Below, piece after piece: positions 52,648-62,306 of a stretch of DNA of 64,000 nucleotides. The notes beneath the pieces were generated by a model. That model was not told the origin of the DNA. It saw only the letters and a program-made list of their open reading frames with translations, and made no database searches. How positions within the stretch are numbered: position 1 is the stretch's first letter; each line of letters starts with the position of its first letter. The position numbers were made by a program, and so were the translations under genes. The DNA is from Clostridiaceae bacterium M8S5 (GTDB lineage Bacteria > Bacillota > Clostridia > Tissierellales > MCWD3), in contig CP118523.1 in the NCBI GenBank assembly GCA_029227815.1, forward strand, positions 186,001 to 250,000, in the 5' to 3' direction.

Positions 52648-53601
52648 ATGGAGTTAAAAAAAGGTGAAATAGTTCTTGTTGAAGTAGCAAAAGACATATA
52701 CGGTTGCATGGTTGAAGATAAAGGTATAGGTTGGTCTAATGCAGGGTTTATAAACAAAGGAGATGGCATGGTGGTTGATACTATGTACGACTTAAATTTT
52801 GCACAGAATTTAAAAGATTTATGCTTAGAGGTATCTAACAAAGACCCTAGATTTGTAGTTAATACACATGCAAACGGTGATCATATTTGGGGAAACCAGA
52901 TTTTCGATAAATCAGACTGTATAGGACATATAACTCTTTTAGAAGATGTTAGTAGAGAAAATCCAGAGGACTTTCAAAGATTGAAGATGTTAGCTCAAGT
53001 AACCGACGATGATGGAATAAAACAGTTTGCAAAATTCATGGAGCCATTTGATTTCAATGGAATAAAAATAACACCTCCAAATATAACTTTTGAGAAAAAA
53101 ATGGATGTTATGTTAGGTGATACAAAAGTAGAGTTGATACATATAGGGCCTGCACATACTAGAGGAGATGTGATGGTATGGCTTTCAGAGCAAAAAGTAT
53201 TGTTTACTGGAGATATAGTATTCAATAAATGTACACCAATTTGTTGGGTGAGTATGAGAGCATGGATTAAAGTATTAGATTATATAATCGAAGAGTTAAA
53301 ACCAGAAGTAATAGTGCCAGGGCATGGTAAGGTATGCACAATAGATGAAGTAAAAACTTTAAAAGAATATTTTAATACTGTTTTGGAAGGGACAAAAAAA
53401 TATTATGCACAAGGATTAAAAGACCCAATGGAAATATCCAAAAATATTAATATAGATCAATACATGAACTGGACAGAACCAGAAAGATTGTATATAAATG
53501 TACTTTCTATAATAAGAGAAATAGAAAAGAATTATTCACCATTGAATTTTGTAGAAATTTCAAAAGCAGTAAGAAAATTAGCAATTGCTTTAAGAGGTTA
53601 A
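52648..53601 (+). CDS. metallo-beta-lactamase-fold hydrolase
   Basis: This 317-aa MBL-fold protein has the metal motif written NTHANGDHIWGNQIF, so the second His of the canonical HxHxDH is Asn, as in one known subgroup. Later ligands are visible at HIGPAHTRGDVMVW, LFTGDIVFN and VIVPGHG. Substrate unknown. It starts 360 bp after the purine operon behind GGAGGCTAGG and is probably separate. Cytosolic. Confidence 0.87.
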   Translation: MELKKGEIVLVEVAKDIYGCMVEDKGIGWSNAGFINKGDGMVVDTMYDLNFAQNLKDLCLEVSNKDPRFVVNTHANGDHIWGNQIFDKSDCIGHITLLEDVSRENPEDFQRLKMLAQVTDDDGIKQFAKFMEPFDFNGIKITPPNITFEKKMDVMLGDTKVELIHIGPAHTRGDVMVWLSEQKVLFTGDIVFNKCTPICWVSMRAWIKVLDYIIEELKPEVIVPGHGKVCTIDEVKTLKEYFNTVLEGTKKYYAQGLKDPMEISKNINIDQYMNWTEPERLYINVLSIIREIEKNYSPLNFVEISKAVRKLAIALRG

Positions 53602-53623
53602 TTTAGACATTCAATTTATTTGA

Positions 53624-53660
53624 CTCCCTTTGACTCGTGTGAGAATAAAGGGGGTTTTGT
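53624..53660 (+). terminator. terminator after MBL-fold gene
   Basis: ACTCCCTTT pairs with AAAGGGGGT (one G-U) around a ~14-nt loop, followed by TTTTGTT. Confidence 0.65.
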
Positions 53661-54427
53661 TAAGTAGCTAACTTAGTAATATAAAATATAAAATGGTATA
53701 AAAAGGGCACAAATCATATGAATTGCTATAACTGGTATAAGTATTATTCTAGGTAGGTACAGTAATATTGAATTTGGACAGAACAAGGGATTCATTGCTT
53801 AGTATTTACACCATCAATAAATATATTTGATTAACCGTGTGCTAATAATGTCATAGCTCATACTAAAAGAAGAGTTTAAAAATCAAAGAGCTAGTTACAT
53901 AGGATTTTCACATGATAGAAAATCAATACCATTTTTATCAATAAGAAATTTATCTTATAAAATACTTGGAGTAGTGGGATGATTTTAGAAGAGATTAATC
54001 TAGATATCAATTTAGAAGAGACTGTTGATATAATAATGGACAGGTAAAACAATATTTATTGATATTAAGTAGTAATAAAGGGATCAAAACGGTGGATGAA
54101 ACTAGCGAACATGCCCCTTTTGGACACCTTTAAAGATGACAATACAATTGTTACAAAAATGTTATAAGTGTAATTGTAGACATATAATTTTTGTTTGCAG
54201 GTACACTTTTTTTGTGCTCTATTTAATGTGAAAATAAGATTATAGCTTAAATTTTTAAATGCATTTAGTTATCAATTTATAAGAATATATTTTAATAAAA
54301 ATTTAAAAAATTTAATTCCTAGTAAAATTGTAGGTTTTATGTATTGAAGTAGTGAAATCAAAGTGGTAAGATTAAATTAGTAAATAAATGTGAGCTAATT
54401 GGTAAATTTATTATAGAAGGTGATAGA
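53661..54427. other. 770-bp stretch with possible gene relic
   Basis: A plus-strand frame near 53860-53985 stays open (ILKEEFKNQRASYIGFSHD...) and a second frame adds MILEEINLDINLEETVDI up to about 54046. Neither has a credible start pair or a recognised family; a decayed gene is likely. 54050-54427 is AT-rich and should contain the suf promoter, but I could not find a convincing one. Confidence 0.4.
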
Positions 54428-55174
54428 ATGAGTTTATTAAAAGTAAAAAACTTAAAAAGTAGAGTCGATGATAAAGAAATACTAAAAGGTGTGAACATTG
54501 AAGTAAATAAAGGTGAGGTTCATATCATAATGGGACCTAATGGTGCAGGGAAATCTACTTTAGCAAATGTTTTGATGGGCCATCCTAAACATGAAATAGA
54601 AGAAGGAGAAATTTATATTGAAGATGAGATAAGTAATGAGCTAACAGCTGATGAAAGAGCAAAGAAAGGGCTATTTTTATCTTTTCAATACCCAGTAGAA
54701 ATTCCAGGTATTACAGTTAGTGAGTTTTTGAGAACAGCTAAAAATGCTATTACGGGGGAAAAACAGACCATAGGAGATTTCAACGAATTACTAACTCAAA
54801 AAATGAAGATGCTACAGATGGATATATCCTATGGGCAGAGATATTTAAACCAAGGTTTTTCAGGTGGTGAAAAAAAGAAAAGTGAAATACTGCAAATGGC
54901 TGTATTAGAGCCTAAAATAGCAATATTAGATGAAACGGATTCAGGCCTTGATGTTGATGCAATTAAGGTTGTATCAAGAGGTATCTCTCAGATTAGAAAC
55001 ACTGAAAATGCCATTATTATAATTACCCATTATAATAAAATAATTGAATACATTAAACCAACACATGTTCACATTTTGCTAGATGGAAAGATTATAAAAA
55101 GTGGCGATATTGAGTTAGCTGAGCAAATTGACCGTGAGGGTTTTAAATCTATTAAAAATTATATTGTCCAATAA
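54428..55174 (+). CDS. sufC: Fe-S cluster assembly ATPase SufC
   Basis: This 248-aa ATPase has Walker A MGPNGAGKST, Q-loop FLSFQYPVEIPGITV, signature FSGGEKKKSEILQMA and Walker B AILDETDSGLDVDA, the exact SufC pattern (YP.EIPG and DSGLD). It drives the SufBCD scaffold that builds iron-sulfur clusters in the cytosol. AAGGTGAT precedes the ATG. First gene of the operon; sufB starts 11 bp after it. Confidence 0.97.
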   Translation: MSLLKVKNLKSRVDDKEILKGVNIEVNKGEVHIIMGPNGAGKSTLANVLMGHPKHEIEEGEIYIEDEISNELTADERAKKGLFLSFQYPVEIPGITVSEFLRTAKNAITGEKQTIGDFNELLTQKMKMLQMDISYGQRYLNQGFSGGEKKKSEILQMAVLEPKIAILDETDSGLDVDAIKVVSRGISQIRNTENAIIIITHYNKIIEYIKPTHVHILLDGKIIKSGDIELAEQIDREGFKSIKNYIVQ

Positions 55175-55185
55175 AGGAGGACAAA

Positions 55186-56589
55186 ATGAGAACAAAAACG
55201 TATGTTAATGATGTGGAAAGAGATATTTATGATGTAAAAGACCAAGATAGAGCAAGATATAAAACGGATAAAGGTATTTCAGAAGATATTGTAATTGCTA
55301 TATCTAAACAAAAAGATGAACCTAAGTGGATGTTGGACTTTAGGCTTAAAGCATTAAAAATATACAACAAAAAACATTTCCCAAAATGGGGACCAAGGTT
55401 AGACGAGTTAGACATAGACAAAATAGTCACATATGTAAAATCCAATTTGAAGGCTGAAAATAGTTGGGATAAGGTACCACAAGATATAAAAAATACTTTT
55501 GTGAGATTAGGTATACCTGAGGCTGAAAGAAAATTCTTAGCGGGAGTAAGTGCCCAATATGATTCTGAGACTGTCTATCGAAATGTAAGAAAAGATTTGC
55601 TGGAGCAAGGGGTCATTTATACTGATATGGAAACAGCAGTAAAGGAACATGGGGATATTGTTAAAGAGTACTTTATGAAATTAGTACCTGTACCAGACAA
55701 TAAATTTACTGCTCTACATGGGGCTTTTTGGTCGGGAGGATCTTTTATATATGTTCCACCTGGAGTGAAACTTAATAGACCATTACAAGCATATTTTAGG
55801 GTTAATGCAAAAGGCTCAGGGCAGTTTGAACATACGATTATTATAGTTGATGAAGGGGCAGAACTGCATTATATAGAAGGATGTTCTGCACCAAGATATA
55901 ATATTAATAATCTACATGCTGGATGTGTTGAAGTGCATGTGAAAGATTCTGCTAGGTTAAGGTATTCGATAATTGAAAATTGGTCTAAAAATATGTATAA
56001 CTTAAATACAAAACGAGCCATTATCGGAAAAGATGGTATATTAGAATGGGTTGCAGGTGCTTTTGGTTCAAAAATTGCTATGACTTATCCTATGAGCATA
56101 TTAAAAGGGGAAAGAGCAAAAATAGAATATACTGGAATTACGTTTGCTTCAAATGGACAACATTTAGATACTGGAGCTAAAGTTATTCATGCAGCACCAT
56201 ATACAACATCAAGTGTAAATTCTAAATCAATCTCAAAAAATGGTGGTTATGCATACTATAGAAGTTTATTAAGAGTCAATAAATCAGCGCATCATTGTAA
56301 AGCGGTTGCTAACTGCGAATCATTGATGTTAGATAATGAGTCAAAGTCTGATACATTACCAATTATTGAAATCAAAAATGATAATGTTGATATAGGTCAT
56401 GAAGCGAAAATTGGCAGAATTAGTGATGAAACAATATTCTATCTCATGAGCAGAGGTATTGGAGAATCTGAAGCAAAAGCTATGATTGTAAGAGGATTTA
56501 TAGAACCTATTACCAAAGAACTACCATTGGGCTATGCAAATAAATTAAATGAGTTAGTTAATCTAGAACTTGAAGGAACGATAGGATAG
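55186..56589 (+). CDS. sufB: Fe-S cluster assembly scaffold SufB
   Basis: This 467-aa protein is full length for SufB: PKWMLDFRLKALKIY, LHGAFWSGGSFIYVPPGVKL, ENWSKNMYNLNTKRA and the C-terminal CESLMLDNESKSDTLP, GHEAKIGRISDE and SRGIGESEAKAMIVRGF, which carry the cluster-binding Cys/Glu/His region. It binds SufC and SufD as the scaffold on which the cluster forms. AAGGAGG precedes the ATG. Confidence 0.97.
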   Translation: MRTKTYVNDVERDIYDVKDQDRARYKTDKGISEDIVIAISKQKDEPKWMLDFRLKALKIYNKKHFPKWGPRLDELDIDKIVTYVKSNLKAENSWDKVPQDIKNTFVRLGIPEAERKFLAGVSAQYDSETVYRNVRKDLLEQGVIYTDMETAVKEHGDIVKEYFMKLVPVPDNKFTALHGAFWSGGSFIYVPPGVKLNRPLQAYFRVNAKGSGQFEHTIIIVDEGAELHYIEGCSAPRYNINNLHAGCVEVHVKDSARLRYSIIENWSKNMYNLNTKRAIIGKDGILEWVAGAFGSKIAMTYPMSILKGERAKIEYTGITFASNGQHLDTGAKVIHAAPYTTSSVNSKSISKNGGYAYYRSLLRVNKSAHHCKAVANCESLMLDNESKSDTLPIIEIKNDNVDIGHEAKIGRISDETIFYLMSRGIGESEAKAMIVRGFIEPITKELPLGYANKLNELVNLELEGTIG

Positions 56590-56600
56590 GAGGTGTCAGG

Positions 56601-57764
56601 ATGTATAATATCGACTTATTACATGAATTAAATAAAGGGAAAAGTGATTCTTTAATCACGTTAAAGGGTAAAATGTTAGAAATATTTGAAAATGAAAGTT
56701 GCCCAAAGTGGAAAAGGCTGAGATATTCATTGGACACTATTCCAAGTTACAAACCATTTAATACTCTAAATATTGAAAGCGATAATGAAGGAATAGAGAT
56801 ACAACGTATAGATAAACTAAAAAACGATTTAATATACCAAAGTTATAGTTCCATGGATAAGGAGTATGGTATTGATAAAAAACTGGTGGCATTAAGTGAA
56901 CTTTTCTGTAATTCAGGCGTTCTAATTCATATTCCTAGAAATAAAAAAACAAAGCCAATTCATATAAAATATAAAATGGATAAAGAAAATTCATTACTTT
57001 TAGAACATAATATAATTATCGCAAAAGAAAATAGTGAAACAGAAATTTTTATAGAATATGATAGTGATACTAAAGAAGAGCTATTTCGCAATGGTATAAC
57101 TAAAATTTACGCAGATAAAAATGCTATAGTAAAACTTGTAAAGCTCCAGACATTAGGAGATAAGGTGACCAACTTTGATGCAAATGTATCAGTAATAAAA
57201 GACAATGGAGAGATTGATATTATTCATTGTGATGTAGGAGCAAAAGTTGTAGGTTCTGATTACACATCATATCTAGAGGGAAAAAATAGTACTGTATCAA
57301 TTAATGGTATTTATATTGGAGATGGCGAAAATAAGATAGATTTATCATATAAAGCATATCATGAAGGTCAATGCAGCAATAGTAATATGGAAGTTAGAGG
57401 ATTACTGAAAGATTGTGCAAAAAAAGTATTTAGAGGTACTTTGGACTTTAAAAAAGGTTCAAAATTATCTAAGGGAAGAGAAAAAGAAATCGTTATAATG
57501 TTAGACGAATCGGTTGTATCTCATGGTATCCCAGCATTACAATGTGGTGAAGATGATGTTGAAGGTGAACACGCAGTAAGTGCAGGGCAAATCGATCAAG
57601 AGCAACTTTTCTATATAATGAGCAGAGGGTTTACAGACAAAGAAGCTAAAAGGATTATCGTAGAATCGAACTTTGAGCCAATTGTTCAAATGATTAGCAA
57701 TAATAATATAAAGGGAAAACTAAAAGAAAGAATTCAAAGTAAATTAATAGATAATGAAGATTAG
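56601..57764 (+). CDS. sufD: Fe-S cluster assembly protein SufD
   Basis: This 387-aa SufB-related protein is more diverged: PKWKRLRYSLDTIPSYKPF at the N-terminus, HIPRNKKTKPIHIKY, then the beta-helix core, and C-terminal ALQCGEDDVEGEHAVSAGQI and SRGFTDKEAKRIIVESNF. It is the partner of SufB in SufBC2D. GGAGGTG precedes the ATG, 11 bp after sufB. No sufS or sufU follows in this window, so the cysteine desulfurase must be encoded elsewhere. Confidence 0.93.
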   Translation: MYNIDLLHELNKGKSDSLITLKGKMLEIFENESCPKWKRLRYSLDTIPSYKPFNTLNIESDNEGIEIQRIDKLKNDLIYQSYSSMDKEYGIDKKLVALSELFCNSGVLIHIPRNKKTKPIHIKYKMDKENSLLLEHNIIIAKENSETEIFIEYDSDTKEELFRNGITKIYADKNAIVKLVKLQTLGDKVTNFDANVSVIKDNGEIDIIHCDVGAKVVGSDYTSYLEGKNSTVSINGIYIGDGENKIDLSYKAYHEGQCSNSNMEVRGLLKDCAKKVFRGTLDFKKGSKLSKGREKEIVIMLDESVVSHGIPALQCGEDDVEGEHAVSAGQIDQEQLFYIMSRGFTDKEAKRIIVESNFEPIVQMISNNNIKGKLKERIQSKLIDNED

Positions 57765-57894
57765 ATTTAGAGTGGAGTAGTGGAGGGTTATATATAATAT
57801 AAAAAGTACTTGTTACGGCTGTGTAAGTAGACTAAGAAAGAAATTCAGATAACTACGCAAAAACATAAACTAAATTGAGCTTTTGATATCTATA

Positions 57895-57940
57895 AAACAA
57901 TAAGGTGGTGTCTAGACAGAGGCATCACCTTAATTGTTTT
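57895..57940 (+). terminator. terminator of the suf operon
   Basis: An ~18-bp stem (AAACAAT.AAGGTGGTGTC, 57895-57912, with 57921-57939) with two G-U pairs and one bulge is followed by TTTTAT. It lies 130 bp past sufD. Confidence 0.72.
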
Positions 57941-57978
57941 ATAGAACAAATGATACAAGAGAAAATGGAAAAAAAACA

Positions 57979-58035
57979 AGCGCATTACAAAGGGTGAAAA
58001 AATAGTTCATTATACCTAATTCGACATAATGCGCT
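57979..58035. repeat. 9-bp inverted repeat upstream of repeat protein
   Basis: AGCGCATTA (57979-57987) and TAATGCGCT (58027-58035) are exact complements 39 bp apart, 95 bp before the repeat-protein ATG. The purpose is unknown. Confidence 0.4.
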
Positions 58036-58129
58036 AAAAAATTCATTAAATTCGTTGTTTAACCATTAAATTTATGCTATAATGTAAAAAAATATTATAC
58101 AACAAACAAATTTGAAGGAGGATTTAAAA

Positions 58130-58852
58130 ATGAACAAATTAATTAAGTTTTGCATAATTACAACTATGTTTGCATCTATGAGTGTAAGTGCTTTAGCTTC
58201 ATCAGTACCATGCTCGCCTAATTCAGCTAGTGGGTTAACACCTGCTATGACAAATAATATGAGGTCGATGATGACTTCGGCTATAGGTAACCTTACTACT
58301 ACACCTAATACGAGGAGTTTCATGACAGATGTTAGATCAAGATTAACTTCTACTATAGGTAACATTACAGCTACAATTATTGAAGGTGACAATGCTACAA
58401 CAACACCCGATAAAGCTCCAGAAAGTAGTAATGTTGCAACGACACCTATAAAAAATGTAGAAAACGATATGCGTGATATGATGGAGAAGGTTGCTAAAGG
58501 AATGACTGTTAATAACACAGTTAAAGCTCCAGAAGGTAATAATGTTACAACGACGCCAGTAAGAAATGTAGAAAACGATATGCGAGACATGATGGAGAAG
58601 GCAGCTAAAGGAATGACTGTTAATAACACAGTTAAAGCTCCAGAAGGTAATAATGTTACAACGACGCCAGTAAGAAATGTAGAAAACGATATGCGAGACA
58701 TGATGGAGAAGGCAGCTAAAGGAATGACTGTTAATAACACAGCTAAAGCTCCAGAAGGGAATAATGTTACAACGACACCAGTAAGAAATGTAGAGAGTGA
58801 TATGCGTGATATGATGAAGAAACTTGCTCAAGGTATAGTTATCAACAACTAA
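58130..58852 (+). CDS. secreted tandem-repeat protein
   Basis: This protein has about 240 aa, with a Sec signal peptide (residues ~1-24, ending SALA). The rest is made of 37-aa repeats (KAPEGNNVTTTPVRNVENDM, then RDMMEKAAKGMTVNNTV). Four units lie at 58409-58852, with more degenerate precursors upstream. Each unit pairs a Thr/Asn/Pro linker with an amphipathic MRDMMEK helix. Two units are identical in DNA. There is no cell-wall anchor. I do not recognise the family. The ATG at 58130 follows AAGGAGG. Confidence 0.85.
   Translation: MNKLIKFCIITTMFASMSVSALASSVPCSPNSASGLTPAMTNNMRSMMTSAIGNLTTTPNTRSFMTDVRSRLTSTIGNITATIIEGDNATTTPDKAPESSNVATTPIKNVENDMRDMMEKVAKGMTVNNTVKAPEGNNVTTTPVRNVENDMRDMMEKAAKGMTVNNTVKAPEGNNVTTTPVRNVENDMRDMMEKAAKGMTVNNTAKAPEGNNVTTTPVRNVESDMRDMMKKLAQGIVINN
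58409..58852 (+). repeat. four 111-bp in-frame tandem repeats
   Basis: The units start at 58409, 58520, 58631 and 58742. Units two and three (58520-58630 and 58631-58741) are identical over 111 bp, so they duplicated recently; units one and four are diverged. The period is a multiple of three, so copy-number change keeps the frame. Confidence 0.9.
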
Positions 58853-58910
58853 TATCTTAATAATTAAATTCTAATATAAATTCCGTTTGATGATTTTAAA
58901 ATTGTTGATA

Positions 58911-58937
58911 AAACCTCTTGAATAGGAGGTTTTTTTA
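58911..58937 (+). terminator. terminator after repeat protein
   Basis: AAACCTC (58911-58917) pairs with GAGGTTT (58926-58932) around an 8-nt loop, with more T following. Confidence 0.82.
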
Positions 58938-59099
58938 TTTCTCTTTTTGCCTTTACTACATAAACTAATACTATGGAGGATTCTATCTAAAAATGGGATT
59001 GAAAATTAATTAGTATTATTGCCTAACCCCTAGAATTGGATAACACGTCTTGTATTGTGACTCATAAAATATAATAAAGATAATGAAAGGGGTTAGAAA

Positions 59100-60065
59100 A
59101 TGAGTATATTAGTAGTTCCAACGGATTATCCTACGATACAGGCAGCAGTAGATGCAGCTCATCCAAGGGATACAGTTAAAATATTACCAGGAGTTTATAC
59201 TGAGAGTATTGTGGTAAATCAAGATGATATTTCAATTGAAGCAACAGTGAATGTATTTTTAGACGGAGTAGATAAATCAAAAGTAGGATTTCTTGTGTTT
59301 GGGAAAAATGTCTCTATAGAGCATATCAATATAATGAATACATTTTTAGGAATTATGATGGAAGGTGATGGAGGTTTTCTTCATTTAGTTTATTGTCTAG
59401 ACAATGCTACTTTTGGTATACAAATAGGTGCTAATAATTGTAGAGTAGAACAATGTAAATGTCTTGGTAATGGAATAGCTGGCATGGATTTAGGTGGTGA
59501 TAATAATATTATATATAATAATGGATGTATAAACAATTTAATGGCAGGTATAGCGAATAGTAATAGTCCATTAACTAATTCAATCTTAAAGAGAAATGAT
59601 ATAGATAGTAGTTTATATGGTTTCGGCTTTACATTAGCAGATTCATCAGGAAATCATATAATTAAAAATATTATAACATCACAGACAGGTATATTATTAG
59701 AAGCAAGTGATACATGTATTGCAGATAATATTATGAATGTAGAAAAAGTAGGTATTCAAATAAATTCACAGAATAACAAAATGTGCAATAATCAAATTGC
59801 TGGTGCAAATAATGGAATTCAAGTTTCACAAAATAACAATATGATTCATAGTAATATTATCAATACAATTAGTCAAACGGGTATTTCTCTTTTATCAAAT
59901 AATAATAAGGCTTCGTGTAACATTATTTCTAATGTTCAAGTTGGTATACAAATAGTGGGAAAAGATAATTGCATTAAGTGTAACGAATTCTTTAATAACG
60001 GTAAAAATGTTTTATTATCATGCAAGAAATACAATTTAAAAAATGAAACTGTTGACGAGGAGTAA
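59100..60065 (+). CDS. right-handed parallel beta-helix protein (NosD-like)
   Basis: This 321-aa protein begins ILVVPTDYPTIQAAVDAAHP and KILPGVYTESIVV, the usual N-cap of pectate-lyase-like beta-helices. About ten coils of ~22 residues follow, with GI.I....N..I..N patterns (for example GIQINSQNNKMCNNQI). There is no signal peptide, so it is cytosolic or exported by another route. No catalytic carbohydrate-lyase residues are evident; NosD-type helices often have structural or binding roles. AGGGGTT precedes the ATG. Monocistronic. Confidence 0.82.
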   Translation: MSILVVPTDYPTIQAAVDAAHPRDTVKILPGVYTESIVVNQDDISIEATVNVFLDGVDKSKVGFLVFGKNVSIEHINIMNTFLGIMMEGDGGFLHLVYCLDNATFGIQIGANNCRVEQCKCLGNGIAGMDLGGDNNIIYNNGCINNLMAGIANSNSPLTNSILKRNDIDSSLYGFGFTLADSSGNHIIKNIITSQTGILLEASDTCIADNIMNVEKVGIQINSQNNKMCNNQIAGANNGIQVSQNNNMIHSNIINTISQTGISLLSNNNKASCNIISNVQVGIQIVGKDNCIKCNEFFNNGKNVLLSCKKYNLKNETVDEE

Positions 60066-60227
60066 GGAAAGTATCTAATATTTGTAATATATAAGAAAGT
60101 TCAAACTTCCACCAATCAGCAAGTATGTTTTAATTTACCTCTTGTTGCACCGTTATAATGATGATAAAATCTATTAGAATTTATAAAGTCTTTAAACACG
60201 CAAGATAAACGGAGAGGAGAGTACAAG

Positions 60228-61055
60228 ATGAAAAGATTTATATCGGGATTTATAACTATGATGTTGATAATCGGATTAAGTAACATGTGCTTTGCAAATA
60301 GTCAAGATAGTGTTGAGGTTAAATTACAGAAAGAATATGAAGAATTTTCAAGGTTTGCTTATCAAAAAGGTTTTTATAATGATATTTCTCTAGAAGATTT
60401 TATTTCAGGTTATAATAGTGACAAATATACTGATATAATAGATTATGTAGATAGCCAATATAAGTTATTAGCTCAAAATGGTTTTACATCAGACAAAGAT
60501 ATAATAAATACTTCACCAGGTACTGATTCGTGGCATTATAATACTGGAACAAAGTTACCACAAAAGCCAAGCTACAAAAAATATAAGTTGCTAGATAAAT
60601 GTAAAAAAGGAGATATAGTATACGAAGCGAAGGGAATGTATGGTATTATAGGACATTCAGCCTTAGTTGAGGGTAAATTTTATGACCCAGTTCAAGGGGT
60701 ATATTATATAAGATTAGTTGAAGGTCTTAGCTATGGAGTGTCTAGAAGCTTATTAGATGATAAAAGATTAGACGATAGAAAAGGTTATATTTATAGAATA
60801 AAAAATGCAACTTATGAACAAAAATGTGGCGCTGTAAAATTCTGTTTAAGCCAACTGGGGAAAAATTATAAAGGTGAATTTAGCAAAGACCTAAACCCAG
60901 AGGAAAATGATTGGTACTGTTCAGAGCTTGTATGGGCAGGCTATATGAATCAGGGATTAGATATAGAAACTAAGTGGTATATAAATGAACCTGGAGTTAG
61001 TCCTAGAGATATAACTATGTATTCTTCTGAGGCTGAACATATTAAAGTTAGGTAG
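60228..61055 (+). CDS. secreted YiiX-like papain-fold (NlpC/P60-related) protein
   Basis: This 275-aa protein has a Sec signal peptide (~1-23, ending CFA). The C-terminal half has the permuted NlpC/P60 arrangement of YiiX/YebB-like proteins: KKGDIVYEAKGMYGIIGHSA with the catalytic His near residue 143, then NDWYCSELVWAGY with the catalytic Cys near 233. Such enzymes act as cysteine amidases or hydrolases on peptide or lipid substrates at the cell surface. The N-terminal ~110 residues are a helical domain of unknown role. GGAGAGG precedes the ATG. Confidence 0.82.
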   Translation: MKRFISGFITMMLIIGLSNMCFANSQDSVEVKLQKEYEEFSRFAYQKGFYNDISLEDFISGYNSDKYTDIIDYVDSQYKLLAQNGFTSDKDIINTSPGTDSWHYNTGTKLPQKPSYKKYKLLDKCKKGDIVYEAKGMYGIIGHSALVEGKFYDPVQGVYYIRLVEGLSYGVSRSLLDDKRLDDRKGYIYRIKNATYEQKCGAVKFCLSQLGKNYKGEFSKDLNPEENDWYCSELVWAGYMNQGLDIETKWYINEPGVSPRDITMYSSEAEHIKVR

Positions 61056-61063
61056 TTATAGAT

Positions 61064-61100
61064 AAAAAAATTCCTTATTGCTTATTAGGAATTTTTTTTA
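61064..61100 (+). terminator. terminator after YiiX-like gene
   Basis: AAAAAATTCCT pairs with AGGAATTTTTT (11 bp) around an 11-nt loop and merges into the T-run. Confidence 0.82.
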
Positions 61101-61398
61101 TGCTTTAAATACATGGTTGTACATGAAAAATAAATGAATGCTAAGATGCTTAGATAGAGAAATATTTAGAGTTTTCAAAGAGAACAGAAGATATAGCTAT
61201 GACAAAAAGTAATGTATATGTTTATCAGGCATATCATAGTACGAGAGAACATATCATATAAATAACCCATAGGAACAAATCACAGATGTATTAGTTTTGA
61301 GGGAAAAGAAAATGTTTATATTCACATACATGAAATGTAATATGGACAATAATCTTAGGATAAATTACTGAAATATGATTATATATGGAGGTGTTGTT
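61101..61398. other. intergenic stretch with a short open frame
   Basis: A 20-codon frame starting ATG at about 61199 (MTKSNVYVYQAYHSTREHII) lacks a ribosome site and a family match; it may be a gene relic. No clear promoter was found. Confidence 0.35.
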
Positions 61399-62103
61399 AT
61401 GATAGATAGCATAGATATTTTTATGAAAAACGCAAAAAAAGTGTTAACCTCAATGATTAGCAGACTGTACTATTTAGATTCAATTAAAATAAGTTCCTTA
61501 GATCCACATAAAACAATGCTCATAATTATAGATATGAATAATGGATTTGCAAAACAAGGAGCACTATTTTCAAGCAGGATAAAAGAGCTCATACCTAACG
61601 TTGTAAAATTAACAAAAAACTGTATAGAAAAAGGAATAATTACTATTGCTTATACTGATACACACACAGAAGATTCTCCTGAGTTAAAGAGCTTTCCAGA
61701 GCATTGCATGAAAGGAAGTAAAGAAGCAGAAGTGATAGATGAACTATTAGTTTTTAAAGACAAAGGATTACGTGTTTATGAGAAAAATTCAACCAATGGA
61801 ATGATGGCTGTAAACCCAATGGAAGCTTTAACAGCTAGGTATTCAATTGAAAGAATTAACAAAATAGACACTTTCGTCATCATAGGATGTGAGACAGATA
61901 TATGTGTGTATCAATATGCTACAACATTAAAAGCATATTTAAATCAAAATAACATAAACTCAAGGGTCATAGTACCAATGAATTGTGTGGATACTTTTAA
62001 TATTCCAGATGTACATGATGCTGAGTTTATGAATATAGTATTTTTTAATAGTATGCTTGACAATGGTTTAGAAGTTGTTAAATCTATAGAATTGAGGGGC
62101 TAG
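61399..62103 (+). CDS. isochorismatase/nicotinamidase-family hydrolase
   Basis: This cysteine hydrolase has about 234 aa. The catalytic triad can be placed as Asp (MLIIIDMNNGFAKQGAL), Lys (VYEKNSTNGMM) and Cys (IGCETDICVYQYA), with the typical aspartate-binding TDTHTEDSPE. Nicotinamidase-like enzymes hydrolyse nicotinamide or related amides; the substrate is not certain. The ATG at 61399 follows GGAGGTG; an in-frame ATG at 61375 lacks a site. An N-terminal ~35 residues precede the domain. Confidence 0.86.
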   Translation: MIDSIDIFMKNAKKVLTSMISRLYYLDSIKISSLDPHKTMLIIIDMNNGFAKQGALFSSRIKELIPNVVKLTKNCIEKGIITIAYTDTHTEDSPELKSFPEHCMKGSKEAEVIDELLVFKDKGLRVYEKNSTNGMMAVNPMEALTARYSIERINKIDTFVIIGCETDICVYQYATTLKAYLNQNNINSRVIVPMNCVDTFNIPDVHDAEFMNIVFFNSMLDNGLEVVKSIELRG

Positions 62104-62280
62104 GACATAAGGATCAATTAATCAAAACTGCTAATATACACAAGCAAAAAACGTCCTGAGTTGAAAGAGTTATAATTAATCTTTAAAAACAATTTCAATT
62201 TTCTAGGAGATAACGTAGTATATTATGCAGTATTTATAGAAAATAAAAGTGGATAATATTATAATGTGTGCATAACTACT

Positions 62281-62306
62281 AATCTCTTGCTTTTAGCAAG
62301 AGATTT
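62281..62306. terminator. terminator hairpin, first of two identical copies
   Basis: AATCTCTTGCT-TTT-AGCAAGAGATT is an 11-bp perfect hairpin. The same 26 bp recur at 62460-62485, flanking the palindromic repeat. This copy has only a short T tail. Confidence 0.7.

Noticed and set aside
58072..58831. Two long minus-strand ORFs with repeats
   Set aside because: They mirror the 111-bp tandem repeats; the period being a multiple of three keeps antisense frames open. The plus frame has a signal peptide and ribosome site.
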